A stretch of DNA of 64,000 bases from Gammaproteobacteria bacterium (GTDB lineage Bacteria > Pseudomonadota > Gammaproteobacteria > Steroidobacterales > GCA-2729495): the NCBI GenBank assembly GCA_024229935.1, contig JAAERX010000074.1, forward strand, positions 1 through 64,000, read 5' to 3'. The notes below the pieces were generated by a model. That model was not told the origin of the DNA. It did no database searches and saw nothing but the letters and a program-made list of their open reading frames with translations. The first letter of the stretch is position 1; the number at the start of each line of letters is the position of its first letter. The position numbers were made by a program, and so were the translations under genes. Positions 1-9,531 of this stretch are shown here, one piece after another.

Positions 1-625
1 CACCCTCACCGCCACTTGCAGCACGAACCTGCGCAATAAAATCAGGTGCATCCGCCAACACCACGGTGGCACAACCATGCCGTTTGGCCAGCTCAGCTTT
101 CTCAGGTGTACTAACCACACCGATAACATTGACCCCCAGATGTTTTGCCCACTGGCTAGCAATTAAACCGACACCACCCGCAGCAGCGTACAACAGCACA
201 CTGTCACCCGGTTTAACAACGTAACTACGATGCAATAAATACCAGGCAGTCAGACCTTTAAGCATAGCGGCAGCCGCAGTCTGATCGCCAATACCTGCTG
301 GTATCTTCACAAGCTTATCAACCGGATAAATCCGCTCTTCAGCATAGGCACCTGTTGGCATACTGGTGTAGGCCACTCGATCACCAGGCTGAACGTAACC
401 CACACCTGCACCCACCAAAACAACCTCACCAGCTGCCTCCAGTCCCAAACGACTGGGCAATTCCAGTGGATATAAACCGGCACGCTGATAGGTATCAATA
501 AAATTCAAGCCGACTGCCGTATGCCGAATCAATACCTCATCCTCACCTGGTAAACCTACATCAATACCCTGCCATTGAAGGACTTCGGGGCCACCAAATT
601 CTTTGATTACTATTACCTTGGACAT
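1..625 (-). CDS. Zinc-independent quinone oxidoreductase (MDR family), 3' end cut off by window edge
   Basis: About 208 N-terminal residues are visible, starting at the ATG at 625. The protein opens MSKVIVIKEFGGPEVLQWQG, typical of NADPH:quinone oxidoreductases of the medium-chain dehydrogenase family. A GroES-like domain comes first (RLGLEAAGEVV and GDRVAY are visible). It is followed by the start of the Rossmann NADPH domain with a Gly/Ala-rich turn AAAGGVGLIASQWAK. The catalytic-zinc cysteine/histidine pattern of alcohol dehydrogenases is not visible in the part shown, which favours the quinone reductase branch. It would reduce quinones or other small electrophiles in the cytoplasm. It is divergent from the flavoprotein gene starting at 750, so the 124 bp between them must hold both promoters. 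The C-terminus lies outside the window. Confidence 0.8.
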   Translation of the reverse strand, partial: MSKVIVIKEFGGPEVLQWQGIDVGLPGEDEVLIRHTAVGLNFIDTYQRAGLYPLELPSRLGLEAAGEVVLVGAGVGYVQPGDRVAYTSMPTGAYAEERIYPVDKLVKIPAGIGDQTAAAAMLKGLTAWYLLHRSYVVKPGDSVLLYAAAGGVGLIASQWAKHLGVNVIGVVSTPEKAELAKRHGCATVVLADAPDFIAQVRAASGGEG

Positions 626-749
626 ACTGTTCAGACCTGTGGTTATTACGGATTAAGCTAATCCCTGCTCGCACAAGTATAATCATTTGGCAGGCAGGTT
701 AAGCAAGCCTGATAACTCATACGCATTACAGACAGATATAAGAATACCT

Positions 750-2000
750 ATGACAGAAACTATTATTATAGTTGGTGCCGGGCATGCTGCTGGACAGGCT
801 GCCGCATCACTACGCCAGAAGGGATTTTCCGGACGGCTCATCATGATTGGGGACGAGCCATATGTGCCCTATCAGCGCCCACCTCTATCCAAAGCTTTTC
901 TAGCCGGAGAGCTTGAACTTGAACGACTGTTTTTCAAGCCAGAAAATTTCTGGCCCAAGCATGATGTAGAAACCATGTTCTCTACCCGGGTAAAAGAAAT
1001 TGATCGTAAGAGGAAAACCATTACGCTCGATAATAGTGAAATCATTGCCTACAACAAACTGATACTAGCCACCGGCAGTCGGGTACGTGAATTGCATATC
1101 CCTGGGCATACACTCAAAGGTGTGCACTACCTGCGCGGCATTGATGATGTACTGGCCATTCAGTCTGCTTTTAAAAAAGGTGCACGTCTGGTCATTGTTG
1201 GTGGCGGTTATATCGGCCTTGAAGTAGCCGCAGTGGGTCGTAAAAACGGACTGGATGTTACCGTCATGGAAACTGAAAGCCGGGTAATGAACAGGGTTGT
1301 CGCAACAGAAATTTCCCAGTTTTTTCAAAACATGCATGCCGAAGAAGGCGTCAAACTGGAACTTGGCCGCCGGGTTCAGGAATTACAGGGTGATAAAAAT
1401 GGCCAGCTTACTGAAGTAGCCTGCATGGATGGTTTCACAGTACCAGCAGATATCTGCATCATTGGTATAGGCATCATTCCAAATATAGAGCTAGCTGAAG
1501 CAGCTGACATACTGTGTTCCGATGGCATTATTGTTGATGAACATTGCCGGACACTGGATGAAGATATTTATGCGATAGGTGACTGCACTCGACACCCCAA
1601 CCCCATACTGGGACGTCACCTACGTCTGGAATCAGTACACAATGCCATTGAACAGGGTAAAACAGCGGCAGCGGCCATCTGTGGCACTCCCGTTGCCTAT
1701 GCGCAGGTACCCTGGTTCTGGTCTGATCAATACAATGTAAAACTACAGATTACAGGCCTTACAGAAGGCTATGATCAATTTGTTATGCGTGGCGATCCTG
1801 CTTCACGATCATTTGCTGCTTTTTACTTACAAGATGGCAAATTACTGGCTGTTGATGCCATCAACAGTCCCCGTGAATTTATGCTGGGGAAAAAATTAAT
1901 TACTGCTGGGGCCAAATTCACACCAGAAATACTGGCCGATATGGAACAGGATTTTAAAACGCTGGCCACTGCAGCCCTGGAAGTGGCTAAAAGCACTTAA
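750..2000 (+). CDS. FAD-dependent ferredoxin/rubredoxin reductase-type oxidoreductase
   Basis: This 416-aa pyridine nucleotide-disulfide oxidoreductase family flavoprotein resembles the NAD(P)H-dependent ferredoxin reductases that serve dioxygenases and P450s (rhodocoxin/putidaredoxin reductase type). It has an N-terminal FAD motif (IIIVGAGHAAGQAAASLR), the YVPYQRPPLSK segment typical of this subfamily, a second Rossmann motif for NAD(P)H (LVIVGGGYIGLEVAAVGR) and the C-terminal FAD signature DEDIYAIGDC. A reductase C-terminal domain follows. An in-frame upstream ATG at 687 would add 21 unrelated residues before the FAD motif, so the ATG at 750 is chosen. No ferredoxin or oxygenase gene lies next to it, so the electron acceptor is unknown. 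Confidence 0.88.
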   Translation: MTETIIIVGAGHAAGQAAASLRQKGFSGRLIMIGDEPYVPYQRPPLSKAFLAGELELERLFFKPENFWPKHDVETMFSTRVKEIDRKRKTITLDNSEIIAYNKLILATGSRVRELHIPGHTLKGVHYLRGIDDVLAIQSAFKKGARLVIVGGGYIGLEVAAVGRKNGLDVTVMETESRVMNRVVATEISQFFQNMHAEEGVKLELGRRVQELQGDKNGQLTEVACMDGFTVPADICIIGIGIIPNIELAEAADILCSDGIIVDEHCRTLDEDIYAIGDCTRHPNPILGRHLRLESVHNAIEQGKTAAAAICGTPVAYAQVPWFWSDQYNVKLQITGLTEGYDQFVMRGDPASRSFAAFYLQDGKLLAVDAINSPREFMLGKKLITAGAKFTPEILADMEQDFKTLATAALEVAKST

Positions 2001-2007
2001 AGCAAGG

Positions 2008-2637
2008 CTACTTAAAAGAAAGCTCCAGAGATAATTGCCCCATAAAGTTTTCCTCTCCTTCCGGGTTAAGCTGCAGAGTTTCGCTGTAACGTCCGCCCAT
2101 GCCCTCCATTGCACCACTACCACCAATCACGCCGGTTGGGGAATTACCGGGACTTTGAGCACTAACGAGCCAGGAATCTTCAGAAACCCTGCCAAGCCTA
2201 CTAAGAATATTATTGCGAATAACAGGCCAGCGATTTTCATACCCGTATAACATCAGACTACCGCGATTAGGCCAGAAAATATTGGTAAAACTATTAACGC
2301 CAAGGTCAGCGCTTAAAAGCTCTCCCTTTTCATCCAGCGCAACCAGTCGGGTTGCCAATGCGGCAGGCTTATTATCTGCACCGCGCAACACAAGAGTAGA
2401 AGCATTTGCTGATACCACACCCTCATCAGCAAATGCCTTACCCGATATGCTTAGAGGCAAGCCCAGCAGCGTGACTTCATCAAGTTCTGCGCCATAAAAA
2501 TCAAGCGCACTCCAGGCATAGCTATTTGAGTCCATACTGCCACTAATAAGAACCGGCCCAACCGGGTTAAGTAGCAAGGCAAATATTGCAGTCAAAATAC
2601 CGCAGACAAAACCAATAAACGCAATTAACTTATTCAT
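2008..2637 (-). CDS. Membrane-anchored protein of unknown function
   Basis: This 209-aa protein has one hydrophobic segment at about residues 4-25 (FIGFVCGILTAIFALLLNP), then a polar, probably periplasmic domain. I do not recognise the family. Its start codon overlaps the stop of the upstream gene (ATGA at 2634-2637), so the two are translated together. The two proteins share an architecture: an N-terminal anchor, a mid-protein 'A-L-D-x-x-G' stretch and a W-P-N-R-G-S-L/I-P-S-R-G-G-L type motif. They look like diverged paralogues that may work as a pair. The gene converges on the flavoprotein gene, with only 7 bp between the two stops. Confidence 0.7.
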   Translation of the reverse strand: MNKLIAFIGFVCGILTAIFALLLNPVGPVLISGSMDSNSYAWSALDFYGAELDEVTLLGLPLSISGKAFADEGVVSANASTLVLRGADNKPAALATRLVALDEKGELLSADLGVNSFTNIFWPNRGSLMLYGYENRWPVIRNNILSRLGRVSEDSWLVSAQSPGNSPTGVIGGSGAMEGMGGRYSETLQLNPEGEENFMGQLSLELSFK

Positions 2638-3257
2638 GGCGCATTACCTTGCATGCGCAATCTGAGTGTAAGCACACCATATGCCTGACCGTTGTCATCT
2701 ATACGATCAATTTCAGTTTCCTCAACAAAAAAACCAGTGAGATTGGCAAACTCATCTGTTCCAAAAAGAATGAGCCCACTTTTGACCGGATCAAGCCCTA
2801 AATAATTAGCTGGATAAAGACGTTCCTTGTCAGCAGACAGCCCTGCTGTACTCATAGACAGCCCACCCCGACTTGGGATGAGCAACATCCAATCAGTATT
2901 TTGCTGGCCCCTCACTTCATTAACAGCCACAGTGCCACTCATCTTGCTGGCAAGACCAATAACACGCCCTTGAGCATCACGCACATGAAATAACTCAGCC
3001 AGAATTTGGTCATTTCCATCACGTGCAAAAGATTGAGCAGGGAAAGTAGCGACAGCTGCAGCCTGAGGACGACCTAAACGATCCTCCGGTAAACGTATAA
3101 AGAACGCTTCTTCACGACCTCCATTGACCAACGCAATTGAATCCGAAGGCAAGCGTGGTGCCTCAGGCAATGGATAAAGGTGCGCCGCGAGCAATGTCAG
3201 CAACAAGCCGAGAACAAAAGTCGCAAGAAAAAGTCTCACCAACAGGATGCCTGCCAT
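2634..3257 (-). CDS. Membrane-anchored protein of unknown function, partner of the next gene downstream
   Basis: This 207-aa protein has a strongly hydrophobic N-terminus (LLVRLFLATFVLGLLLTLLA), followed by a periplasmic-type domain. The segment WMLLIPSRGGLSM corresponds in position to FWPNRGSLMLYG in the downstream protein, which suggests an old duplication. I do not recognise a named family. It is the first gene of a two-gene operon with 4-nt stop/start overlap, and lies about 60 bp downstream of gshA on the same strand, so read-through from gshA is possible. No catalytic motif is visible; a structural or envelope role is a guess. Confidence 0.68.
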   Translation of the reverse strand: MAGILLVRLFLATFVLGLLLTLLAAHLYPLPEAPRLPSDSIALVNGGREEAFFIRLPEDRLGRPQAAAVATFPAQSFARDGNDQILAELFHVRDAQGRVIGLASKMSGTVAVNEVRGQQNTDWMLLIPSRGGLSMSTAGLSADKERLYPANYLGLDPVKSGLILFGTDEFANLTGFFVEETEIDRIDDNGQAYGVLTLRLRMQGNAP

Positions 3258-3320
3258 TTATAAATAGATAGCCGAATATTAATCATGTGTCACAAAACAG
3301 ACAACCAACAAGAACCCAAA

Positions 3321-4883
3321 TTAAGCATAATAATCTGCCAGATACTCATCAAGGCTTAGCTTATCAGCGCCCTCTATTTGTGTTTGACGCGCCAAAGAAT
3401 TAACACTCTCAGCAGCAAACTGTTGTTGATGTGTATTGAATTCAGGAGCAAGACCGGAAAAATAGTCCCGGTAATCAGTTGCCAGTGACAAACCATAATC
3501 GGCAAATGATTGTCCGGAATCTGCCAAATGGGTTAATACACGTGCAGAGGGCGTAAGCCCTGACTCATTAATTGCTGCTATCTGCATATCCAGTGCCTCA
3601 ATATAGGTTCCTGGAGCAGACTCATCCAGCAATACGCATATTGGACGCATCTGCTGACAGATTGTGGTTGCCCACTGCTTCATAGACACAGGCTCACCAT
3701 TTTGCAGCAATTCCAGCTCTGGCTCACGACCACGCTGGGCAATTAGCCGGTGATTATGCTTAATACCTTCCTGCTCCCTTTCCAGTACAGGTGGACTATC
3801 CAGCAGCAGGCAATAAATGAGAAAAGCTTCCAGAAATTTCTGCTGAGGCTGACTTATGCCTGCCGGATCAAAGGGGCTGACATCCAGTGCCCGCAATTCA
3901 ATATACTCAATACCTCCCCGACTTAATGCTGTGGTCGGCCGCTCCCCTGACCGGGCAACCCGTTTAGGCCGAATCGTACTGTAAAACTCATTCTCAATTT
4001 GCAGATGATTTGCATTAAGCTGCAGATATTCACCATTCTTTTTTACACCTAGGCGCACATATTCATCATTAGGTGTAGCCATAGCCGCAGACAGATCTCG
4101 AACATACTCATCCAGACTGTTTGCAGATACCTGCAATGCAGCCTGATTACTATTCTGGTAACCAAGATCACTCATACGCAGTGAAGTAGCCCACTTACCA
4201 TAGCGAGTGCCGTTATCCATCACTTCAAGATTGGTTTCTGCGCCCTGAAGGAAGCTGGGACAGACCGCCGGCGATGCACCAAACAGATACAACAATAGCC
4301 AGTCTAGCCGCCGCACATTGCGCACAAGCCCCATATAGTTTTCTGACTTAAGTGCGCCAGGCTCAAGCGTACTCTGCTCAATTTCAGCCCATGCCGGCCA
4401 AAACTGCTCTGGCAATGAATAATTAAAATGTATGCCTGAAATAACCTGCATGACCCGACCGTATCGATGGCCAAGACCATTACGATAGATAGTCTTCATT
4501 TGACCAATATTGGAACGACCATAATCAGCCAGCGGGATATCATCCTGAGAGCGCAGCTTACAGGGCATACTCAAAGGCCAGAGTAATTCATCATCAATAG
4601 CATCATAAGTAAATTGATGCAGGTCACAGAGAAACTGCATCGCAGCCCAGGCGCTGCTCTCAGGTGGAGTCACAAACTCAAGCAGCGCCTCTGAATAATC
4701 AGTTGTGACATATTTATTGGTCAATGCAGACCCAAGTTTTACCGGGTGCTGTGTCTGGGCAATCAAACCTTCCGGGGTGATACGCAGACTTTCTTTTTCT
4801 ATGCCACGCTCTCCACCAGCAAGCAACTTACCACCACCATGCATGTTTAATGCATCCAGGCGCCTTTCCAGCACTGTCCTCAT
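3321..4883 (-). CDS. gshA: Glutamate-cysteine ligase (proteobacterial GshA type)
   Basis: GshA makes gamma-glutamylcysteine from glutamate and cysteine with ATP, the first and rate-limiting step of glutathione synthesis in the cytoplasm. The 520-aa length matches the E. coli-type enzyme. Family signatures visible are GIEKESLRITPEG near residue 30 (the Glu-rich metal/ATP site), SGIHFNYSLP near 150, LDVSPFDPAGISQPQ near 335 and a C-terminal DYGLSLATDYRDYF stretch. The start at 4883 is preceded by an AAGGTGG ribosome binding site. gshB is not in this window. A gamma-glutamyltransferase, which breaks down glutathione, lies at the right edge, but far away. Confidence 0.95.
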   Translation of the reverse strand: MRTVLERRLDALNMHGGGKLLAGGERGIEKESLRITPEGLIAQTQHPVKLGSALTNKYVTTDYSEALLEFVTPPESSAWAAMQFLCDLHQFTYDAIDDELLWPLSMPCKLRSQDDIPLADYGRSNIGQMKTIYRNGLGHRYGRVMQVISGIHFNYSLPEQFWPAWAEIEQSTLEPGALKSENYMGLVRNVRRLDWLLLYLFGASPAVCPSFLQGAETNLEVMDNGTRYGKWATSLRMSDLGYQNSNQAALQVSANSLDEYVRDLSAAMATPNDEYVRLGVKKNGEYLQLNANHLQIENEFYSTIRPKRVARSGERPTTALSRGGIEYIELRALDVSPFDPAGISQPQQKFLEAFLIYCLLLDSPPVLEREQEGIKHNHRLIAQRGREPELELLQNGEPVSMKQWATTICQQMRPICVLLDESAPGTYIEALDMQIAAINESGLTPSARVLTHLADSGQSFADYGLSLATDYRDYFSGLAPEFNTHQQQFAAESVNSLARQTQIEGADKLSLDEYLADYYA

Positions 4884-5085
4884 GACACCACCTTAGGCAA
4901 AATAATGAATGCATCAGCGCAAACAGATATAGGGAAATACTTAAGAGATGTCATAAAAGTGGGCGTCACTAGTAATATCTGCTGTATATCTGATCTATGG
5001 ATTGGCACCTGGCCAAGGTCAATAAAGGGATTTGTAGTACAACCACCTGAATTGAACCGACCACACAGCCTGCTGTCAAACAAAT

Positions 5086-5484
5086 ATGCAGAAATCCATC
5101 CGAATGATCACAATAGCTGGGTTGGTTGCAACCAGCCTGCTGACACCTGCAAGCGCATGGGCAATGCGTTGTGGCAGCCATCTGATTATTAAAGGCGACC
5201 CAAAAGCAAAAGTTTTGCACTATTGTGGTGAACCGGTTGATAAAAGTGAGCATTACGCACTGCGCCCCAGTTCTTACCCCAACCGTGGTTCTGGTATTCA
5301 CCTTAATAACAATGGGGTCATCACAGATAATCGCTATTACAGCTACGGGCACACTGAAGTAAAAGCTGAAGAATGGACCTACAATTTTGGCCCAAACAAA
5401 CTAATGCAGCTTGTTCGCTTTGCTAACGACATAGTCGAAGAAGTAAAAACTCTGGCCTACGGCTACCGTGAGGATAAAAACTGA
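5086..5484 (+). CDS. DUF2845 family secreted protein
   Basis: This 132-aa protein has a Sec signal peptide (residues 1-26, ending ASAWA). The mature part begins with MRCGSHLIIKGD and contains HYCGEP, the Cys-rich opening typical of DUF2845 proteins, which are common in gammaproteobacteria and have no assigned function. The two cysteines at the start of the mature chain are likely to form a disulfide in the periplasm. The C-terminal part is beta-rich (EEWTYNFGPNKLMQLVRF), reminiscent of SmpA/BamE-like folds. The gene stands alone, divergent from gshA, with about 200 bp of non-coding DNA upstream. Confidence 0.75.
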   Translation: MQKSIRMITIAGLVATSLLTPASAWAMRCGSHLIIKGDPKAKVLHYCGEPVDKSEHYALRPSSYPNRGSGIHLNNNGVITDNRYYSYGHTEVKAEEWTYNFGPNKLMQLVRFANDIVEEVKTLAYGYREDKN

Positions 5485-5711
5485 TCAGGCCAGCTAAACA
5501 GCCCGGGAAACACGGGCCAACAGGCAAATGACCTTTAATCACCTGCCTTAATAGCCGTAGTGTCGGCCCCTGACGCTACGGAAAATCCGAATGCCTTCAC
5601 ATCTAACCGGTGTTAGAATGCCAGCCCATTTTTGACAGAGTGGCAAGCAGCCTCTTTACACAAACTAACAACCAGAACAAAACGACAACATAACTTAAAG
5701 GAATTCCCATC

Positions 5712-6692
5712 ATGTCCCGTACTCCTGTCAGGGTTGCCATCACCGGTGCCGCCGGTCAAATAGGCTACCAACTTGCCTTTCGTATTGCTTCCGGCCAAAT
5801 GCTGGGTGCAGATCAACCTGTTATCCTGCAATTGCTTGAAATTCCACCCGCACTTGATGCACTCAAGGGCGTTGCCATGGAATTGGATGACTGCGCATTT
5901 CCTACACTGGTAGGTGTTGTAGCAACTGATCAACCCGATGAAGCCTTTAAAAATACAGACTATGCGCTATTAGTAGGTGCCAAACCTCGTGGACCAGGAA
6001 TGGAGCGTGCCGACCTTCTAATGGGTAATGCACAGATTTTCTCTGTACAGGGCAAAGCATTGAATAACAATGCCAGCAAAGATGTAAAAGTTCTTGTTGT
6101 TGGTAATCCAGCCAATACCAATGCACTGATTGCACAGCAAAATGCGCCCGATCTGAACCCTGCTAACTTCACAGCAATGACCCGGCTTGATCACAACCGT
6201 GCAATGGCTCAGCTGGCAGGCAATACCAATAAACAAGCAACCGATGTGAAAGGCATGATCATCTGGGGCAATCATTCAGCAACCCAGTACCCAGATATTA
6301 GCAAATGCACCATAGCCGGAGCAGCAGCAGCTGATGCCGCAGACGCTGCATGGCTGGAAAATGATTTTATTCCAGTCGTACAGCAACGCGGCGCAGCCAT
6401 TATTAAAGCGCGTGGTTTATCCAGTGCTGCCTCAGCTGCTTCTGCAGCAATTGATCACATGCATGACTGGGCACTGGGAACCCCGGCTGGCGAATGGACC
6501 AGCATGGCTGTTCCATCTGATGGTAGCTACGGCATTGAGCCTGGAATCATCTACTCTTACCCGGTTACCTGCAGCAACGGTGAATACTCAATCGTGCAAG
6601 ACCTGGAAATCAGTGATTTCAGTCGAAACCTCATGGATGCAACGGAAACTGAGCTGCGTGAAGAGCGTGCTGCAGTAGAGGAACTTCTTTAA
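5712..6692 (+). CDS. mdh: Malate dehydrogenase (NAD-dependent, cytosolic-type)
   Basis: Mdh interconverts malate and oxaloacetate with NAD in the TCA cycle. The 326-aa chain has the N-terminal NAD-binding turn [20 protein letters not shown], the mobile-loop substrate-binding segment [14 protein letters not shown] with the expected arginines, and the catalytic-histidine segment [12 protein letters not shown]. Length and motifs fit the 326-330-aa form found in many proteobacteria, not the 312-aa E. coli form. AAAGGAATT just upstream of the ATG serves as ribosome binding site. The gene is monocistronic, ending in a Rho-independent terminator at 6771-6799. Confidence 0.96.
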   Translation: MSRTPVRVAITGAAGQIGYQLAFRIASGQMLGADQPVILQLLEIPPALDALKGVAMELDDCAFPTLVGVVATDQPDEAFKNTDYALLVGAKPRGPGMERADLLMGNAQIFSVQGKALNNNASKDVKVLVVGNPANTNALIAQQNAPDLNPANFTAMTRLDHNRAMAQLAGNTNKQATDVKGMIIWGNHSATQYPDISKCTIAGAAAADAADAAWLENDFIPVVQQRGAAIIKARGLSSAASAASAAIDHMHDWALGTPAGEWTSMAVPSDGSYGIEPGIIYSYPVTCSNGEYSIVQDLEISDFSRNLMDATETELREERAAVEELL

Positions 6693-6770
6693 GCTGACTC
6701 CGGAACTTTTACACCGCATAAAGGTCTCAGCAGTATAAGAATAATAAAAATGACCCGTCAGCTTCAATTT

Positions 6771-6799
6771 GCCCGTCAGCTTCGGCTGTCGGGCTTTTT
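6771..6799 (+). terminator. Rho-independent terminator of mdh
   Basis: A GC-rich hairpin with arms gcccgtcagc and gctgtcgggc (one T-T mismatch) and a stable TTCG tetraloop is followed directly by five T residues. It lies about 80 bp after the mdh stop codon and ahead of fadE. Confidence 0.9.
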
Positions 6800-6950
6800 A
6801 TTGCCTGTATATTTCTAACCAATGACTGAAATTAGGCAAAAATTTCACCTCGTCATATTATTTGCATAACCACCATCGGTTATAGTGTAAGAAAACGCAT
6901 GGTTACCAGCCTGGCTGGCAAACCTGCACAAGAACAGAGGTAAATCCATT

Positions 6951-9455
6951 GTGTTGTCTTTCCTGCTAGGCCTTATCTGGTTATTGATGTTTCTGGCTGT
7001 ACCACTAACAGTGGCCTATCGCCGTACTAATCTTGCTACAGCGACACTGGCTATTGGTGCAGCATTATTTATCTATTCAATATTTGGATCAGTCCACTGG
7101 CTCTGGCTCCTATTCCTCTGGCTATGCTTTTTTGCACTCACCATATTCAACTTTCATAACCTTCGACGTGAGCGTATTACCACCCAGCTATTTAAAACTT
7201 ACAAAACAATGGTGCCTTCATTATCAGATACCGAACGTGAAGCACTGGAGGCCGGTTCCGTATCATGGGACGGAGAATTATTCACCGGCCTGCCTGACTG
7301 GCAGCGGTTACTAAGCCTGCCAGCACCTGAACTAACTGAAGCCGAACAGACTTTTCTAGATGGTCCTGTTGAAAAACTCTGTGCAATGGTTGATGACTGG
7401 CAGGTCTCACGCGATGGCGATCTGCCACCGGAAGTCTGGGCATATATAAAGAAAGAGCGCTTCTTTGCCATGATTATCCCTGAGGAGTACGGCGGCTTAG
7501 GCTTTTCGGCCATAGCAAATGCAGCTGTTCTTGCCAAACTAACCAGTCGTTCAGTGGTGGCAGCAACAACCGTCGCTGTACCTAATTCACTTGGGCCTGG
7601 TGAATTACTACTCCACTACGGTACAGACGAACAAAAGCAACAATGGCTCCCCGCACTAGCATGCGGTGATGAAATCCCTTGTTTTGCACTTACCGGGCCA
7701 ACAGCCGGTTCTGATGCTGGCTCTATTCCAGACACCGGCGTTATATGCAAAGGCATATGGGAAGGAGAAAGCATAGTCGGCCTACGACTAAACTGGGATA
7801 AACGCTATATAACCCTCGCACCAGTCGCTACCGTTCTCGGTCTGGCATTTAAACTCTACGACCCTGATCACCTCATAGGTGATCAGGATGACTATGGCAT
7901 TACTGCTGCATTAATCCCTACCGACACACCTGGCGTAGACATTGGTCGCCGCCACCTGCCTCTTAATACACCTTTCCAGAATGGCCCGACACAGGGCGAG
8001 GATGTTTTTGTACCGCTTGATTTTATTATTGGTGGCATAGAACGTGCCGGTCAGGGCTGGCGCATGTTGATGGAGCAACTAGCAGCAGGCCGTGGCATCT
8101 CATTGCCATCTGAAGCACAGGGTGGTGCCCAGGCTGCAATCTATGCAACTGCAGCCTATGGCCAAATCCGCAAGCAATTTAATATGCCTATTGCAAAGTT
8201 TGAAGGTGTTGAAGAGGTAATCGCCCGAATGGCAGCTCACACCTACATTATTAATGCAGGCGTAAGCTGTACAGTTGCCGCCATTGCCAACGGTGAAATA
8301 CCGGCAGTGCCATCTGCCATCATGAAATATCACTGCACCGAACTAGGACGTAACATCAGTAGTGATGCCATGGACGTACAGGGCGGTAAAGCCATCATTT
8401 CCGGGCCAAAGAATTATCTTGGCCGCCTTTATGACTCAATCCCAATCAGCATTACAGTTGAAGGCGCCAATATTCTGACCCGCAGTCTGATTATTTTTGG
8501 TCAGGGTGCGATACGTTGCCACCCATTTGTACTAAAAGAAATGGAGGCTGCACGTAATCCAGACTTTGAGCAGGGTCTACGTGATTTTGATACCTTATTA
8601 TTCAGTCATATAGGCGCAACAATCAGTAACGCTGCACGTTCATTTGTCATGGCAATGACTCATGCACGCTTTACAGACCCGCCCATCAATGGCCCAACCT
8701 CACGTTATTTCCAGCATATAAACCGCTACAGTGCGGCATTTGCACTTGCTTCAGATACGGCGATGCTGGTTATAGGCGGTGACCTAAAGCGCAAGGAAAA
8801 ACTAAGCGCCCGGCTTGGTGATGTTTTCAGCTACATCTATCTGGCCAGCATGGTATTGAAGCATCACCAGGATCAGGGCTCACCAACAGATGAGTTGCCA
8901 CTGGTGGAATGGAGCTGCCGTACCCTGCTCTATCAGGCTCAGGAACAATTACACGGGCTATTACGCAATTTTCCTAATCGCCTGGTTGCCGGGACCTTGC
9001 GTCTACTGATCTTCCCACGTGGGCGCACTTACTTTGCCCCATCTGATGCACTGGGAAAGCAGGTTGTTGCTCTGCTAACACGCCCTACCGAGGTACGTGA
9101 GCGCCTGAGCGCCGGAATTTATAAAACCGTTGAGCCCAGCAACCCCCTGGGTATGCTCCAGGCAGCACTGGAAACTACTGAAACCAATGAAGCCGTGCAG
9201 CAAAAACTGCGTAATGCGGTCCGTAGCAAGATTGTGACAGGCAATACTGAGCCCGAACTGATTGAAGGGGCACGAAAAGCTGGCGTATTAAATGATGAGG
9301 AAGCAAACCGGCTGCTTGAGCAGGACGCTGAAATAATGGCCCTTATACATGTAGATAGTTTTGCCCCTGAGAAAATTAGCCATAATCCGGCTGCAATACA
9401 AGCAAAAAGGACAATCCATAAGAAAGCGATCAGGAAGAAGGCCAGTAAAAAATGA
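6951..9455 (+). CDS. fadE: Acyl-CoA dehydrogenase, long FadE type
   Basis: This enzyme catalyses the first oxidation of fatty-acid beta-oxidation, acyl-CoA to trans-2-enoyl-CoA, using FAD. At 834 aa it matches the large FadE class, with two or three hydrophobic N-terminal segments (to about residue 67) that anchor it at the membrane. The dehydrogenase core has FFAMIIPEEYGGLGFSA, FALTGPTAGSDAGSIPDTG (the usual TEP.AGSD motif) and DVQGGKAIISGPKNYLGRLY. A DUF1974-type C-terminal extension ends in a Lys/Arg-rich tail. GTG at 6951 is the likely start, with AGAGG ten bases upstream. Its acetyl-CoA product is the precursor for the mevalonate genes nearby, but I see no regulatory link. Confidence 0.93.
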   Translation: MLSFLLGLIWLLMFLAVPLTVAYRRTNLATATLAIGAALFIYSIFGSVHWLWLLFLWLCFFALTIFNFHNLRRERITTQLFKTYKTMVPSLSDTEREALEAGSVSWDGELFTGLPDWQRLLSLPAPELTEAEQTFLDGPVEKLCAMVDDWQVSRDGDLPPEVWAYIKKERFFAMIIPEEYGGLGFSAIANAAVLAKLTSRSVVAATTVAVPNSLGPGELLLHYGTDEQKQQWLPALACGDEIPCFALTGPTAGSDAGSIPDTGVICKGIWEGESIVGLRLNWDKRYITLAPVATVLGLAFKLYDPDHLIGDQDDYGITAALIPTDTPGVDIGRRHLPLNTPFQNGPTQGEDVFVPLDFIIGGIERAGQGWRMLMEQLAAGRGISLPSEAQGGAQAAIYATAAYGQIRKQFNMPIAKFEGVEEVIARMAAHTYIINAGVSCTVAAIANGEIPAVPSAIMKYHCTELGRNISSDAMDVQGGKAIISGPKNYLGRLYDSIPISITVEGANILTRSLIIFGQGAIRCHPFVLKEMEAARNPDFEQGLRDFDTLLFSHIGATISNAARSFVMAMTHARFTDPPINGPTSRYFQHINRYSAAFALASDTAMLVIGGDLKRKEKLSARLGDVFSYIYLASMVLKHHQDQGSPTDELPLVEWSCRTLLYQAQEQLHGLLRNFPNRLVAGTLRLLIFPRGRTYFAPSDALGKQVVALLTRPTEVRERLSAGIYKTVEPSNPLGMLQAALETTETNEAVQQKLRNAVRSKIVTGNTEPELIEGARKAGVLNDEEANRLLEQDAEIMALIHVDSFAPEKISHNPAAIQAKRTIHKKAIRKKASKK

Positions 9456-9531
9456 CCCTGAGTCTTCCTGCCATGACAGCACCGTTGTTAAGGGGTAACA
9501 TCCCGGCTCCTGTTCTTCCATGGAGTTAATA

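Noticed and set aside
5555-5581. Hairpin ccgtagtgtc/gacgctacgg after the DUF2845 gene
   Set aside because: A real inverted repeat with one G-U pair, but no T-run on either strand; not called a terminator.
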